This document shows positions 42,501 to 51,843 of a DNA stretch of 64,000 nt, one piece after another. The DNA lies in NCBI GenBank assembly GCA_012064415.1, contig SSNU01000129.1, positions 215,438 to 279,437 on the forward strand. Reading direction: 5' to 3'. Below the pieces are notes generated by a model that saw nothing but the letters and a program-made list of their open reading frames with translations, was not told where the DNA came from and made no database searches. The position numbers were made by a program, and so were the translations under genes. This DNA is from Gyrodactylus bullatarudis. Lineage: Eukaryota; Platyhelminthes; Monogenea; Gyrodactylidea; Gyrodactylidae. Position 1 is the first letter of the stretch; each line of letters starts with the position of its first letter.

Positions 42501-44655
42501 TGGATGAAATTATCTGATCAAATGTACTAATCTGAGCATCAGTTATTGAGAAAGCTTTTGACGTAATCCCTCAAAAAATCAAAGCAGAAAAGTTGAAAGA
42601 ATTAAATATTAATCCTTCTATAATTATAATGAATTGGATTTAAATCTTGCATCCTTAAGGAACTAAGACGTTATTCTTTTATTCAGCATATCCAAAGTAA
42701 ATTCTCGTTAAATGTGGGAAAAATGTAAGGATCTGGAAAGATTTACGACGGTCAACTTATAACCAAAACTTAACAAGATTAATTCATTTATTCTCCGATG
42801 AAAATTAGAGAAGTAAATTTGGAAATTTTACTATTATTGATATATTCCTTTTTTCCTAAATTGGAAAATAGTATATACAAATTTTTGTTTTCAACATTAC
42901 TAGTAAACAAGATAAATTTGCGATTTTTCCTTTCTCTTCTACATGATATGAATACATTCTAGATTAAGCCTTGATTAACTATGTCATACTTAATTATTTG
43001 ATAAACTGTAATCCTACATCTGCAGATGTAGAAAGAACAGCTTCGAAAATACTACATAAAAATGTAAAATTTTCTTTTTGAATACGAATGGATGAACTTT
43101 TTGAAATTTAATAAAAAAATATTAGAACAGAAAATACCACTTTTTTGTTATTTTTACGGTCTAATTATAATTGATGAAAATTATAATATATAAAATTCAT
43201 AACTCAAGATAGTTAATTTAAATCCATACTCGAATCTCTTATCCGGATCGAGAAAAAAAATATACGCTTAAAACTTTTCAAAGCTAAACAAAGAGCTATT
43301 TTACATATTTGGTTTATGTATCTTGCCTGATTACAGATACATTTGATTTGAAAGATTTGCGAAAAAATTGCACAGCATCGAAAAGATTATTAAAAAATCT
43401 TAGCATCGTTATAATATTTAATTTTGATATTATTTTAATGTTTGGGGCATGACTTACCAATTATTTCATCCCAAATATTGGGTAGATCCGAGAGGGAAGC
43501 AAGATCGAGTTTTTGAAGAACATCATACTCCTTTACATGAATCAATAGGAGCCAGGCGTTGAGATTTTTGGGTAGATTCCTTATTGCTCTGTTACAGTAC
43601 GAGATTCCCTTGGGAATATCATACCAGAGGTAAATTTCAATAAAAGATAGAATACTATTCCAGACAGAAGGTTCTGAAAAGAATTTGAGAATCATTCGTT
43701 CAGCAAAAGAAATTATATCATCAATATCAATGGTAAATTTGGTATTTTCTTTCAATTCAATCAATTTTTTCGCCGTTTTAGGTACATCATCCTCTGCATA
43801 GAGCTTGACAAGATCATTAAAGTATTTGACATATTCAGTCGGGTCTTGTGATTCCTTTAGAGTATTTTCATTTTTTAGGATATATTTATTTTTAACCTTG
43901 GTTTTAGTAATGATGATCTGCTCTTCTTCCGAAATGCTATCAATGTTCGTGTATGGTTTTGTGTTGACAAGAAAAATTTTATATTCCTCGATCAGCTCTT
44001 CATAAACTATTGAAGGAATAGCAGTTTGTTGCTTATAAATGTTCATTATCATATTTATTTGCTTGAGAATGGATTCATCATCGTCCTCTTTAAAATTTGA
44101 CAGAAGAGACTTTTCAAAATCCCGGTACATAGCAAAAAGGTTATGACCATCGTGAAAATGATGGCCAAAATTAGTAATAGCTTTATCGAAGATCTTTCTT
44201 ATGTTTATGACTTCAAATTCATTGTCCTCGTTGATTAATGAGAGAGCAAGAGAACAATATTCGAGCCAGAGGCTTATTGACTGATAGTCATCAAAAGCAC
44301 GAGTAAAAAGTTTTTCAAGTGAAAGCTTTTGTTCAAGATTAATTGCACATTGTTTTTCATCTTTTATCCAATGAATCCAAAGATCTGGGAAAAATTATAT
44401 ATGAAAAGAACCTGGTGATATAGGATAAACTTTTGACATTTCTTCTCGGTATTTCCTCAGAAAATCAATTTCGCCGCATTTTGAGTAGATTTTTATCAAT
44501 TTTTCGTAATTTTCATAGCTATTACATCCATTATTTATCTATGTAAACCTTAGATGAATTACTTGGCTTGTTAATGTATTAATCTCATCTTTAAAGTCTT
44601 CGATATCAATCACGGTTGAGTCGTCTGACTCATCTTCGCTAGAGCTTCTTGACAT
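36512..44655 (-). CDS. SART3: SART3 / Prp24-type U4/U6 snRNP recycling factor
   Basis: Half-a-TPR protein with two C-terminal RRMs that reanneals U4 and U6 snRNA. Nine exons inferred: 44563-44655, 44412-44538, 43458-44384, 39305-39409, 38594-39033, 38345-38533, 36996-37280, 36725-36939 and 36512-36668. HAT motifs include PDLWIHWIKDE, SISLWLEYCSLAL, HNLFAMYRDFEKSLL and SYCNRAIRNLPKNLNAWLLL, then FYSWKQLAKLEA and DWLDCIEHVSRFG. RRM1 is VSVFLSNLSFTATEEDIRKF with KGYAYLEFSHEDEA, RRM2 is KLFIKGLSKQTSEETLKEF with GFAYAEYEN- and VISVMLSNPPA-type segments. The C-terminal motif TNADFKAMFLNKS corresponds to the SNADFAKLFL tail of SART3. Introns are 24 and 27 bp at the 5' end but 4048, 271 and 1064 bp in the middle. 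The 39305-39409 exon is the least certain. Confidence 0.85.
37785..37985 (-). other. Short open frame inside SART3 1.06-kb intron
   Basis: A 66-residue minus frame (contains SPGIFRLYPGYDINTITMHK) with no recognised homology; no flanking splice logic was worked out. It may be chance or part of an inserted element. Confidence 0.2.
38053..38270. mobile_element. Tc1/mariner-type MITE in a SART3 intron
   Basis: Termini CATTTTTGACTACACTTT and (reverse complement) CATTTTCGACTATACTTT match at 16 of 18 positions and are flanked by TA (38051-38052 and 38271-38272). The right half holds three or four degenerate direct repeats of the form GTAGNCAAAANTGTAA. There is no coding capacity. TA duplication and short TIRs fit Tc1/mariner; the superfamily call is tentative. 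Confidence 0.55.
39818..40063 (-). pseudogene. Second Penelope-like GIY-YIG fragment in SART3 intron
   Basis: An 81-residue frame containing CDKSYIGQTGRNFRTRIKEH followed by SHDFQHVLNNYGHKINFEEV, the retroelement GIY-YIG nuclease pattern (YIGQTGR-x-RTR-x-x-EH). It is clearly a different family from the element at 9251-10190 (QYIGHTTRRLGERIDEH). No RT is recognised next to it; the frames at 39504-39754 are of unknown origin. Confidence 0.75.
40622..40898 (-). CDS. Orphan exon-like frame, coiled coil, unknown
   Basis: A minus-strand frame of about 90 residues (FWGCPSELMTISSNLIGFYT, then CSKGRNKMNNKREIIVSKRN, then VHEIFEFYENLVKKC), bounded by an acceptor (TTCATGCAG, ending at about 40899) and a strong donor (GTAAGTAAA, near 40626). 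It lies within the 4.05-kb SART3 intron on the same strand. It could be an alternative SART3 exon, an exon of a nested gene whose other exons I could not find, or a captured exon. Residue composition is host-like rather than retroelement-like. Confidence 0.35.
40960..42540. other. Interior of SART3 intron, no clear gene
   Basis: AT-rich. Plus-strand frames at 41914-42227 (YLKKDLQLGQKVSILTIANK, then a Lys-rich tail) have vague similarity in shape to the ORF1 tail of family-2 retrotransposons but no firm motif. Nothing else recognised. Confidence 0.35.
42545..42650 (+). pseudogene. Non-LTR RT fragment (family-2-like)
   Basis: The plus strand reads EKAFDVIPQKIKAEKLKELN followed by INPSIIIMNWI, the RT block seen in copy D as EKAFDRLPF...NVNPYIIRLTM, ending at a stop. 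About 35 codons only, so a small relic inside the SART3 intron. Confidence 0.6.
42651..43434. other. Interior of SART3 intron, nothing recognised
   Basis: AT-rich DNA between the RT relic and the third SART3 exon. No gene, repeat or RNA apparent. Confidence 0.4.
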
Positions 44656-44777
44656 TTCAAATTTGTATCAAACTAGAACAAAATGACAATGTGCATTTAT
44701 TCATGATGATTTTGTTTTATTGATTCAAATTAATTGTACTCTTTTACTGAGTATTTTTTAGATCATATAAGTCAAGA

Positions 44778-45508
44778 ATGAATGCTTCTAATTTAGTGAA
44801 TTCAGCAGCTAGTAAACTGCCTTTAGATCCCATAAAATTGATGAGAAAGCCCAAATTAGTAGTAAAGCTTGTATCAATAGTGAGAATTTGGGTTTTTACT
44901 TTTAGATCTCTGCAATAATTGTTTTTGGAGGAATATCATCTTGCCACAGAGTCAACTGTATGTTTGATGGAAAAGACTATGCGTGTAATTTCGGCGTAGG
45001 AGTTGGAGTTTTTGCTTTTCTAGGATTACTATTATTCATCATTTTGGACTTCAAATTCGAGAAAATTTCCAATGTCAAGACTAGGCGTCATGTTATGCTA
45101 GGAGAAGTTGTTTTTTGTGGTCTATGGACATTCCTCTGGTTCTTGCTATTCTGCATTCTTGCTAATCTTTGGCATAATACAACTGAAAAATTTTTAACGG
45201 GTAAAAGCTTGCAAAACTGCAAGGATAATGCAAGATCTTCTATTTTCTTCTCGTTCCTTTCAATTGGGATTTTTGTGCGTTGAATTTTCTCATGTTTTTT
45301 ATCTTTTTAGGGAGGTCTTACTTTCTTTAGTCTTCAATCTTTTCGCCAGGGAACAGATTCCAACTTTGAAGGATTGGATAACTTTAATGATCCTAATCAA
45401 ATGAATCAAAACGAAGAAGCTACTGCCTCACCCTACTCAATGAATGGGTACAACGATGAGCCGAATTATGGAGATCCATTTGGAAAGCCAGTACAAAATC
45501 CTTATTAA
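44778..45508 (+). CDS. SYNGR: Synaptogyrin-like tetraspan MARVEL protein
   Basis: Integral protein of small synaptic-like and endosomal vesicles. Exons 44778-44879, 44906-45274 and 45311-45508; introns 26 and 36 bp. Four membrane segments: VVKLVSIISAIIVFGGIS (across splice 1), VGVGVFAFLGLLLFIILDF, GLWTFLWFLLFCILANLW and IFFSFLSIGIFGGLTFFSLQ (across splice 2). Between the first pair a loop has CHRVNCMFDGKDYACNFGVG; between the third and fourth lies TGKSLQNCKDNARSSIFFSF, typical of synaptogyrins. The cytosolic tail is Asn/Asp/Tyr-rich and ends NYGDPFGKPVQNPY. About 222 residues, the family norm. It diverges from SART3, start codons 122 bp apart, and a TATTTTTTAG acceptor-like site precedes the start. 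Confidence 0.9.
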
Positions 45509-45751
45509 AACAGTTTGACCTATTCTCATTTATTTATTTATCTACCATGGGCCACAAAAATGCATAGCATTCGAAATCATTCTGGATTCATTTGAATCAT
45601 CATTTCATGATTATTGTCTCTCATAATTATATCCAGCAAAATTTTTGAACTATAAACACTTTTTTTCGTTAATAAATTAACTTAAAGAGAATCTTATGAA
45701 ATATATATAATTATGTATTTATCAATTTACATTTCTCATTTTTCCTTATTC

Positions 45752-47063
45752 TCATTCGATAATATGATCAGCGATAGATCCTCCTGATGGAATGCATTTA
45801 TGAAAATTAATACTAGATAGTTTGTATTTTGAGGAGATGTACTCGAGATACATTTCAACAATTTTTTCCTCGATAAGAACCAGTATAGATCCTCCAAACC
45901 CAAGGCCGATTGATTTAGCACCATAAAGACCATGTTGATGCTTTCTAAAATCTCTTGTGTGTTTGATTAATTCGTCTATTGCTTCACAAGATCCTTTGTA
46001 GTTTTTGGAAAAACACTCGTGACTATTCCACATAGCCTTACCCACCCAATTCCATTCAGATGTAGATAAAGAAGCCTTAATCGATAGAACTCGAAAATTT
46101 TCTCCGATAATGTGTAGAGCTCTCTGATAACTAGGATAGTTATCAGACAAAATGAAAGCGTTTTTATATTCTTAGCGTAGAATTATTGATACAAATTTAC
46201 TCATTAGACCATAATCTGTTTCTTTGTATGACTTGGCAGGAAAATCAGCTAGGTTCTTTACGCCTAATAATTGACACGCTTTGTCGCATTCTTCTCTACG
46301 TTGTAACTGTAGCTGGTCATCTTCTAGTTTAATGTTCGTATTGACCTTTAAGAAGCACAGGCCAGCATCTGAATTAATTAGAATAGGATTTATCTGAGAG
46401 GATCTTAAATGAGACATTTGATACAAACTTGTGATTTATATGTAAGGCTGTCAGCTCGGCGCCATTAAGTATGGTTATAAAGTCGATTTCACTCAAATGC
46501 TTCGCGTTCAGCATGGAGCTTATTCTCATACAATCCTGTACAGCTTTTTTTATCTAAAGACATAAAATGTATTCCAATTGATGACGAATCAAAATAGATT
46601 AAAGACTTACAGATATATTAGTATTATTGACAATCTGGCATAAATTATAGGTTGCAATAATTAAGGCAGATAAACTGGAGAACCCTTGACCTATGGGTAT
46701 TTGGGAGAAAATGTATGCATGAAAATTTGACATGTCAACTTGAGCTGATCTCGAATAAACTTTTATGGTCTGCTGGATTATTTTCGACCATCTTTTACTC
46801 ACAATATTATGGTCTTTTCTCAGGGTGGCAATGTCAAATCTAGCGAAATCGTCAATCTTCTCGCTATAGATGACTGAATTCGGCTCTTCATTTAATCTTA
46901 ACAGTATATGAATTCCATATTGAATACAAAAAGAAATGGAATGACCCGAATTATACGAGGCATTATCTCCAATTACATTGATTCTTCCTGGTGCGTATGC
47001 AAAGTGGGTTGGCTTTTCCTTAAAAATTGTCTCAAATTTGTCCTTATACTCTTGGATTTGCAT
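45752..47063 (-). CDS. Galactokinase-family (GHMP) protein with altered sugar site
   Basis: GHMP kinase of the GALK1/GALK2 group, exons joined across introns of 57, 25 and about 30 bp. N-terminal motif: APGRINVIGDNASYNSG (residues 24-40), aligned with the galactokinase signature GR-x-N-x-IGEH-x-DY; the Glu-His and Asp that contact the sugar become Asp33-Asn34 and Ser36. ATP loop: PIGQGFSSLSALI (family P-x-G-x-G-L-SSS). The SEIDFITILNG segment occupies the place of the G-x-MDQ motif and keeps the catalytic Asp but not Gln. C-terminal glycine loop: SIGLGFGGSILVLI. Length of about 390 residues fits. It could be a kinase for another substrate or a non-catalytic sensor. It diverges from the UPF0193-like gene 72 bp away. 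Confidence 0.8.
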
Positions 47064-47135
47064 TGGTCAGCGAAAAATTTACATAAAATTCATGAATGAA
47101 AAAATTGATTCATTGAATTCATTATTTTAGTGTAA

Positions 47136-47543
47136 ATGGATAAACAGGATTGTAAAACAGAGATTGGCATTTCCACAATCGTAACCCTCAACAAAATAGT
47201 TAACGAGTCGAATATTCCCAATCATTTTAAGCATAGAATACGGAATCATCTACTCGCTGGGGAGAGATTACCTAAAATTCCATTGGATTTGATTAAATCT
47301 AATCAGAAAGAAATTGAGATCAAGAATCACAAGATTGGAATGCTACAAATCAAAAAGAAAAGATCAATAAAGGATATACTGCTTAGTAGTGCTTATAATT
47401 TATCGACTCCTCCGTGCTTGAGTCCATTGGAGCTGACAGCCAGAGAAAGAGAAAAGGAGCGATATCTGCATATTCTCGAGTATAATGAGACGCCAGAAGA
47501 GACTAAAGTAAAAAATAAAAACTACAAATTAACTTTGGCATGA
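47136..47543 (+). CDS. UPF0193 (EVG1/C22orf23)-like protein
   Basis: A 135-residue single-exon frame. The pattern TLNKIVNESNIPNHFKHRIR followed by GERLPKIPL, and later SPLELTAREREKERYLHILE, matches the two conserved blocks of the uncharacterised UPF0193 family, which is restricted mostly to ciliated lineages. It is shorter than vertebrate members, lacking the last third, and no further exon was found before the convergent acid phosphatase at 47555. ATG 47136 is preceded 5 bases upstream by ATTATTTTAG, an acceptor-like site. Function is unknown. Confidence 0.5.
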   Translation: MDKQDCKTEIGISTIVTLNKIVNESNIPNHFKHRIRNHLLAGERLPKIPLDLIKSNQKEIEIKNHKIGMLQIKKKRSIKDILLSSAYNLSTPPCLSPLELTAREREKERYLHILEYNETPEETKVKNKNYKLTLA

Positions 47544-47554
47544 TGCTTTATTTT

Positions 47555-48733
47555 TCAAATAAAAATTATTCTGAAAAGTAAGAGGAACGGTGCGAGAATG
47601 AAGAACATTGTTTTGATTAAATTTTCCAAAATCAAATATTCAAAATTATAGCAGAAACTTGAATTTATCAAGTCTTTCTGTATTTTTTCATTCAAAGATA
47701 TCAGTGAATATTCTTCTTGATGAGATGAGTCTATCTTGAAAATGCCAGAATTTAAATCTACTCCATCAATGTACCTAAATCTGGCAAAATAGTCTCTAGA
47801 ACCATTTTTATGCAATTCGGCAATAAAGGTATAACCTTCCCCTGGAACATGACTAAAAAATTAGTTAGAGTGATGAATTTACCCGCTGTGAATGTTGAGA
47901 TAATGAAGAAGTAGGGATATCGTTGAATCATGACTAAAATAGGAAATAAATCTCGGAGGCATTCTTCTAAGCTCATTATCATCAATGAAAACTTTTGATT
48001 TAAATGAGGATGCTTCATCGTCGTCTATGAATTTAGCTATTTCGTTGAAAATGTCTATTATATGCACAAAGAGAGGAAAGCCCTTTAACATAGAGAGTTG
48101 CCTGTTCCCAAAAATTTCCTTGTGTCTATAATCCAAAACATTTTTACACTTTCTGAATAAAGTTTCGTCAAAATTGCTACGATCATTCAAAATCTGATCA
48201 CAAGCACGAAAATAATCCTTGATGGTGACTATTTTTTCGTAATTTAGAAATTTATCAAACTTCTTAAAAAAGTTTACTTCCGTTTCTATTAAATGTCTTT
48301 CATAAATTGAAGAGTATCTAGGACAATCTGAGGAAGATTTGAGCAAGGAATCTTGTGCGAGAGGAACAGAAAATATTGTACAATTATTCTGTCCAGTTAG
48401 AGCCTTAGAAAACTGCATCGCCGAATAAATTGTTCTTTTCATTCTAGTAGAACGGAAATAAAAATTTTTATTCTTTAATTAAAAAATATCAAATACTTTA
48501 TCATCAATATGTTTGCTATATTCTTTTCTGAAATGCAGACCCAATTCGTATATTTGTTTTTCCCCTTCTGGTTTGAGCAAGCCATTTGAATATTCAGATT
48601 TCGAGAATAGAATCTTGTGACAAGGATATCTATAGCCATGCCTGCTAATGCTGAATACAGTGATTAATTCACATTTGGAAATAAAAAAATTAAAAAGACA
48701 AATTAGCAAAAATTTCTTGAATAATTTAGTCAT
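47555..48733 (-). CDS. ACP2-like: Histidine acid phosphatase, lysosomal type
   Basis: Branch-2 histidine phosphatase. The start at 48733 gives the signal peptide MTKLFKKFLLICLFNFFIS directly before the catalytic motif VFSISRHGYRYP (RHG-x-R-x-P; phosphohistidine site). A 24-bp intron follows DDK, restoring YFRSTRMKRTIYSAMQF (the RST-x-x-x-RT motif). The proton-donor HD motif is ISYFSHDSTISLLL, near residue 270. After a second intron of 30 bp the frame ends in a hydrophobic helix (MFFILAPFLLLFRIIFI) with almost no cytosolic tail, consistent with a type I membrane protein of lysosome or cell surface. Catalytic residues are present. It overlaps nothing; PSMD4 starts 85 bp away on the other strand. 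Confidence 0.88.
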
Positions 48734-48817
48734 ATAAACAATGAATAAGGGTTTTAATTTTTGAAGAGATCTTTTTACTAAACACAAATTTCGAATTTTG
48801 CTGAATAATTTGCTAAA

Positions 48818-49798
48818 ATGCCTCTTGAAGCCACCATGATTGTGTAGGTTTTACTTATTTATTATCCTCCAGTGTAGATAACAGCGACTATATGCGAAAT
48901 GGAGATTATCTTCCATCGCGCATAGTCGTTCAAAACGAATCCGTCAACATGATATGTCAATCGAAACGTCAGTCTAATCCAGAAAATACAGTCGGTCTAA
49001 TTACTTTGTCTGACTCAAATGTTCTTTCTACTCTAACCAGTGATTTTGGTCGGATCAACAATAGATTACACCTAGTCGAATTCAAAAGCTCTTCAGAGTT
49101 TTGTAAGACAGTCAAAATTGCTCACCTTGCTCTTAAGCATAGACAAATAAGAAATCAAAAGATGAAAATTGTTGTTTTCATTGGAAGCCCAATTAATGAC
49201 TCACAGTCTGATGTAAGATCTATTAATCAACATTTCTTAGCTAATCCAATTAGCCAAAAAGCTTAGAAAAGAAAATGTCAGCGTTGACATAATCTGTTTT
49301 GGTGAAAATGATCTGAACCAAGAAAAACTTAATGCTTTTGTAGAAAGTCTTAATTCTTCTGATGGTAACAATTCAAAAATTTTATATGTACCGCCTGGTA
49401 CTAATCTTAAGGAATCGTTACGTTCCAGTTCAATTATGGGAGAGCAACCTTATTCAGGAATGGCTGATAATGATGATAACTTTGAAATGGATGGTACTGA
49501 AGACCCCGATTTACTATACGCTCTTCGTGTTTCCATGGAAGATCAACGCATGCGTCAGCAGGCTGAAAGTAAATTAACCCTAAACGCAGATCCGCAACCT
49601 GACCCTAGTGCAATGACTGAAGATGAACAGCTAGCCTATGCTATAAAGATGTCAATGGATGCTAATCAAATGGAAACTGATTCATCCAAGCCTCAAGAGG
49701 GATCCTCTCAGCAAGCACCTCAGCCTATGGAAGAAGAGTTTCTCGATAATCTTATTGAATCCGAACAAGGAAAGAAAAAGGATGAAGATTCAAAATAG
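48818..49798 (+). CDS. PSMD4: 26S proteasome ubiquitin receptor Rpn10
   Basis: Non-ATPase base/lid hinge subunit that binds ubiquitin chains. Exons 48818-48843, 48873-49212 and 49241-49798; introns 29 and 28 bp. The N-terminal VWA domain reads MPLEATMIVVDNSDYMRNGD, NPENTVGLITLSDS, KIAHLALKHRQIRN, MKIVVFIGSPIND, then LIQLAKKLRKENVSVDIICF. Two ubiquitin-interacting motifs follow: DPDLLYALRVSMEDQRMRQ and EDEQLAYAIKMSMDANQ, each with the A-x-x-x-S core. The acidic/Lys tail KKKDEDSK is typical. About 307 residues, a little shorter than human because the inter-UIM spacer is compact. Confidence 0.96.
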
Positions 49799-49825
49799 TT
49801 GTCACTTTAATAAAAAATTTCAACT

Positions 49826-50095
49826 TTATTCATTTCCCTCGAATCTTTGATAGTATTTTCTTAAACTTTCGACCCTATTTTGCTGAACCAATTTTTCAGA
49901 AGGTCTTGGTTTTGTTACAATTTTATCATCCTCATGATTCTTAATTCCACCCTTGTAGCATTTTATTGAAAATAATATGACTACCGGAAGTCCTATTGCA
50001 GTCAAATACCAACCAAGCAAATTTCTCAAAATAGTCACTGAGAAAATTATAATGTTAATTGCTAGTCGTAGTATCATTGAAACTCTATTACACAT
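49826..50095 (-). CDS. Small membrane protein, unknown
   Basis: A frame of up to 89 residues. The first 45 residues are hydrophobic with two likely membrane segments (LRLAINIIIFSVTIL and GWYLTAIGLPVVILFSI), followed by a basic tail (YKGGIKNHEDD, then SEKLVQQNRVESLRKYYQRF). The second Met, at 50077 (MILRL), may be the real start. No recognised family. Its start codon and that of the next gene are 9-30 bases apart on opposite strands. Confidence 0.45.
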   Translation of the reverse strand: MCNRVSMILRLAINIIIFSVTILRNLLGWYLTAIGLPVVILFSIKCYKGGIKNHEDDKIVTKPRPSEKLVQQNRVESLRKYYQRFEGNE

Positions 50096-50104
50096 TTCAT
50101 AGAA

Positions 50105-51712
50105 ATGGCTAGGTCCAAATCAAAGTCAAACTCATCTAGTCACAAATCATCCAGTAGAGAAAAAACTAAATCAATTGTTTCTTTGACCAAAACGCAAAAA
50201 TTATTAGATCAAGAAAACTGCAAAGAAAAGGAATCGTTCAGGGGTGAAGATAAAAGCTGTCTCTACAGTCCAATATTTAACATTAAGAGAAAAATTGACT
50301 ACAAGTCATTCAATCGTCCTCAAATTGAACATAGAGAATGGTTCTGGACACCATATAGTCCTGTCATAACGCCTTTGGGGTTAGTTTTAGTGAGTGACCT
50401 TGCAAACTCTCGTATTTGGCAGTTCAACTTTTGTCCAATAAAAAATGAACTTCAACTCATAGGAGAAATCAAGACCAAAGGGCGACCTGGTAAAATGATT
50501 GTCCTAAAAACCGGAAATATTGCTGTTCTTATTGATAAGAAAATTAATTCAAATCTCATAATTTTTCAAGGAAATGGAGATATCTTATCAGAGATTGAAA
50601 TGCCCGACCTTGTTACGCAAGTAAAAAAGTTTCACATTAAAGAGGAAGAGGAAATCGGTCCAAGTAGACCAAAAAGGAGCGGGTCCAAGAGAAAATCAAA
50701 GAGTCCATCCAAGGCAAAAAAGAGCTCATCAAAAGAGAAAACTAGCCCCCAAAAGTCAAAGGTCCAATCAGATGATCCGGAGGCATTACATTCCAAGGCA
50801 AAAGGATTATGTGCTAATTCAGATCTGATCTTCATAGTCTATGATAATCTTCAGAGTATGGTGGCGTTCCAAATATACAATAAGCGAAAGATTTGTGTCC
50901 AACTCAAGAATTATTTTCATGATGAGATATCGCATTTTCATTTTAGTAGCTCATACGAGTTTTATGCTTCAGATAAGTACTTTTATGCGTGTGCAATTAA
51001 ATCAAGAAGAATAAAGGTATTTTGGATTGAAAAAATCAAGGTTGGAAATATCATTGACAATTTAAGACTAGTTTTTTGGCAAGAAATGGGCTTTGATGAA
51101 CTTAGTCTTGGTTATCCATTCGGAATTTTTGTCGATGAGTATGAAAGCATTCTTGTCAGTGACTCAAGAAAAGGAGGTATAAGAGTTTATAATAAGCCAT
51201 TTTGGGAAAAAGGACCATTTCCAACATCGGCGACAATTCAAAGTCCTAATTATGTTGGAGACAAATGCATCGATATCTTGCAGAATCGTCGATATGGGAG
51301 GATCTTTGTTTCTAGAAATGGTATTCTCTGTACTGTAGACCACTTTAATAACTCGATAATCATCTGTTATGATCACGCAGCATTTAGGAGATATGATGAT
51401 TCTATAACAAATTTGCATTATAGAATTGACAAGCGATCTATTTTTGATCGAATGATGTCAATCAATGGTCTCGACAAGTTGGATCTATCAAAGGTAATTT
51501 GTCATCACCCATGTGATGAATATGTAGTTGAGAACGAGGATGATTTAGTCCCGGCTGAAATTAAGAAACGATTCCAGAGACTCAAAGAGATTGACCTTGA
51601 AAAGGAATCGGCGTCAAAGAAGAAATCGAGCAAGGGTTCTTCCCCGACTAAAAAGAAGGACAGGTCTCGATCAAAATCAAAATCTGGAAGTAAAAGGAGC
51701 AAATCTCGATAA
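50105..51712 (+). CDS. NHL-like beta-propeller protein with basic Ser/Lys tracts
   Basis: A single-exon 535-residue protein. I see three stretches with the NHL/propeller blade pattern: ITPLGLVLVSDLANSRIWQF, YPFGIFVDEYESILVSDSRK and RIFVSRNGILCTVDHFNNSI. A low-complexity Ser/Lys/Arg insertion (about residues 190-225, RPKRSGSKRKSKSPSKAKKS) interrupts the propeller, and a similar tract forms the C-terminus (SGSKRSKSR); the N-terminus is also Ser/Lys-rich. No catalytic motif or ortholog recognised. The basic tracts suggest nuclear localisation or nucleic-acid contact; that is inference. Confidence 0.6.
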   Translation: MARSKSKSNSSSHKSSSREKTKSIVSLTKTQKLLDQENCKEKESFRGEDKSCLYSPIFNIKRKIDYKSFNRPQIEHREWFWTPYSPVITPLGLVLVSDLANSRIWQFNFCPIKNELQLIGEIKTKGRPGKMIVLKTGNIAVLIDKKINSNLIIFQGNGDILSEIEMPDLVTQVKKFHIKEEEEIGPSRPKRSGSKRKSKSPSKAKKSSSKEKTSPQKSKVQSDDPEALHSKAKGLCANSDLIFIVYDNLQSMVAFQIYNKRKICVQLKNYFHDEISHFHFSSSYEFYASDKYFYACAIKSRRIKVFWIEKIKVGNIIDNLRLVFWQEMGFDELSLGYPFGIFVDEYESILVSDSRKGGIRVYNKPFWEKGPFPTSATIQSPNYVGDKCIDILQNRRYGRIFVSRNGILCTVDHFNNSIIICYDHAAFRRYDDSITNLHYRIDKRSIFDRMMSINGLDKLDLSKVICHHPCDEYVVENEDDLVPAEIKKRFQRLKEIDLEKESASKKKSSKGSSPTKKKDRSRSKSKSGSKRSKSR

Positions 51713-51843
51713 AGATTACATTTGAACATTACATATCAATCATAAAATAATACATTAGAAAAATATGGGTTAAATATCATATCGTAAATTAATTAATATC
51801 ATTAATTACATCATTGTTTATGTGCAATGTAAAATAAAATGAT

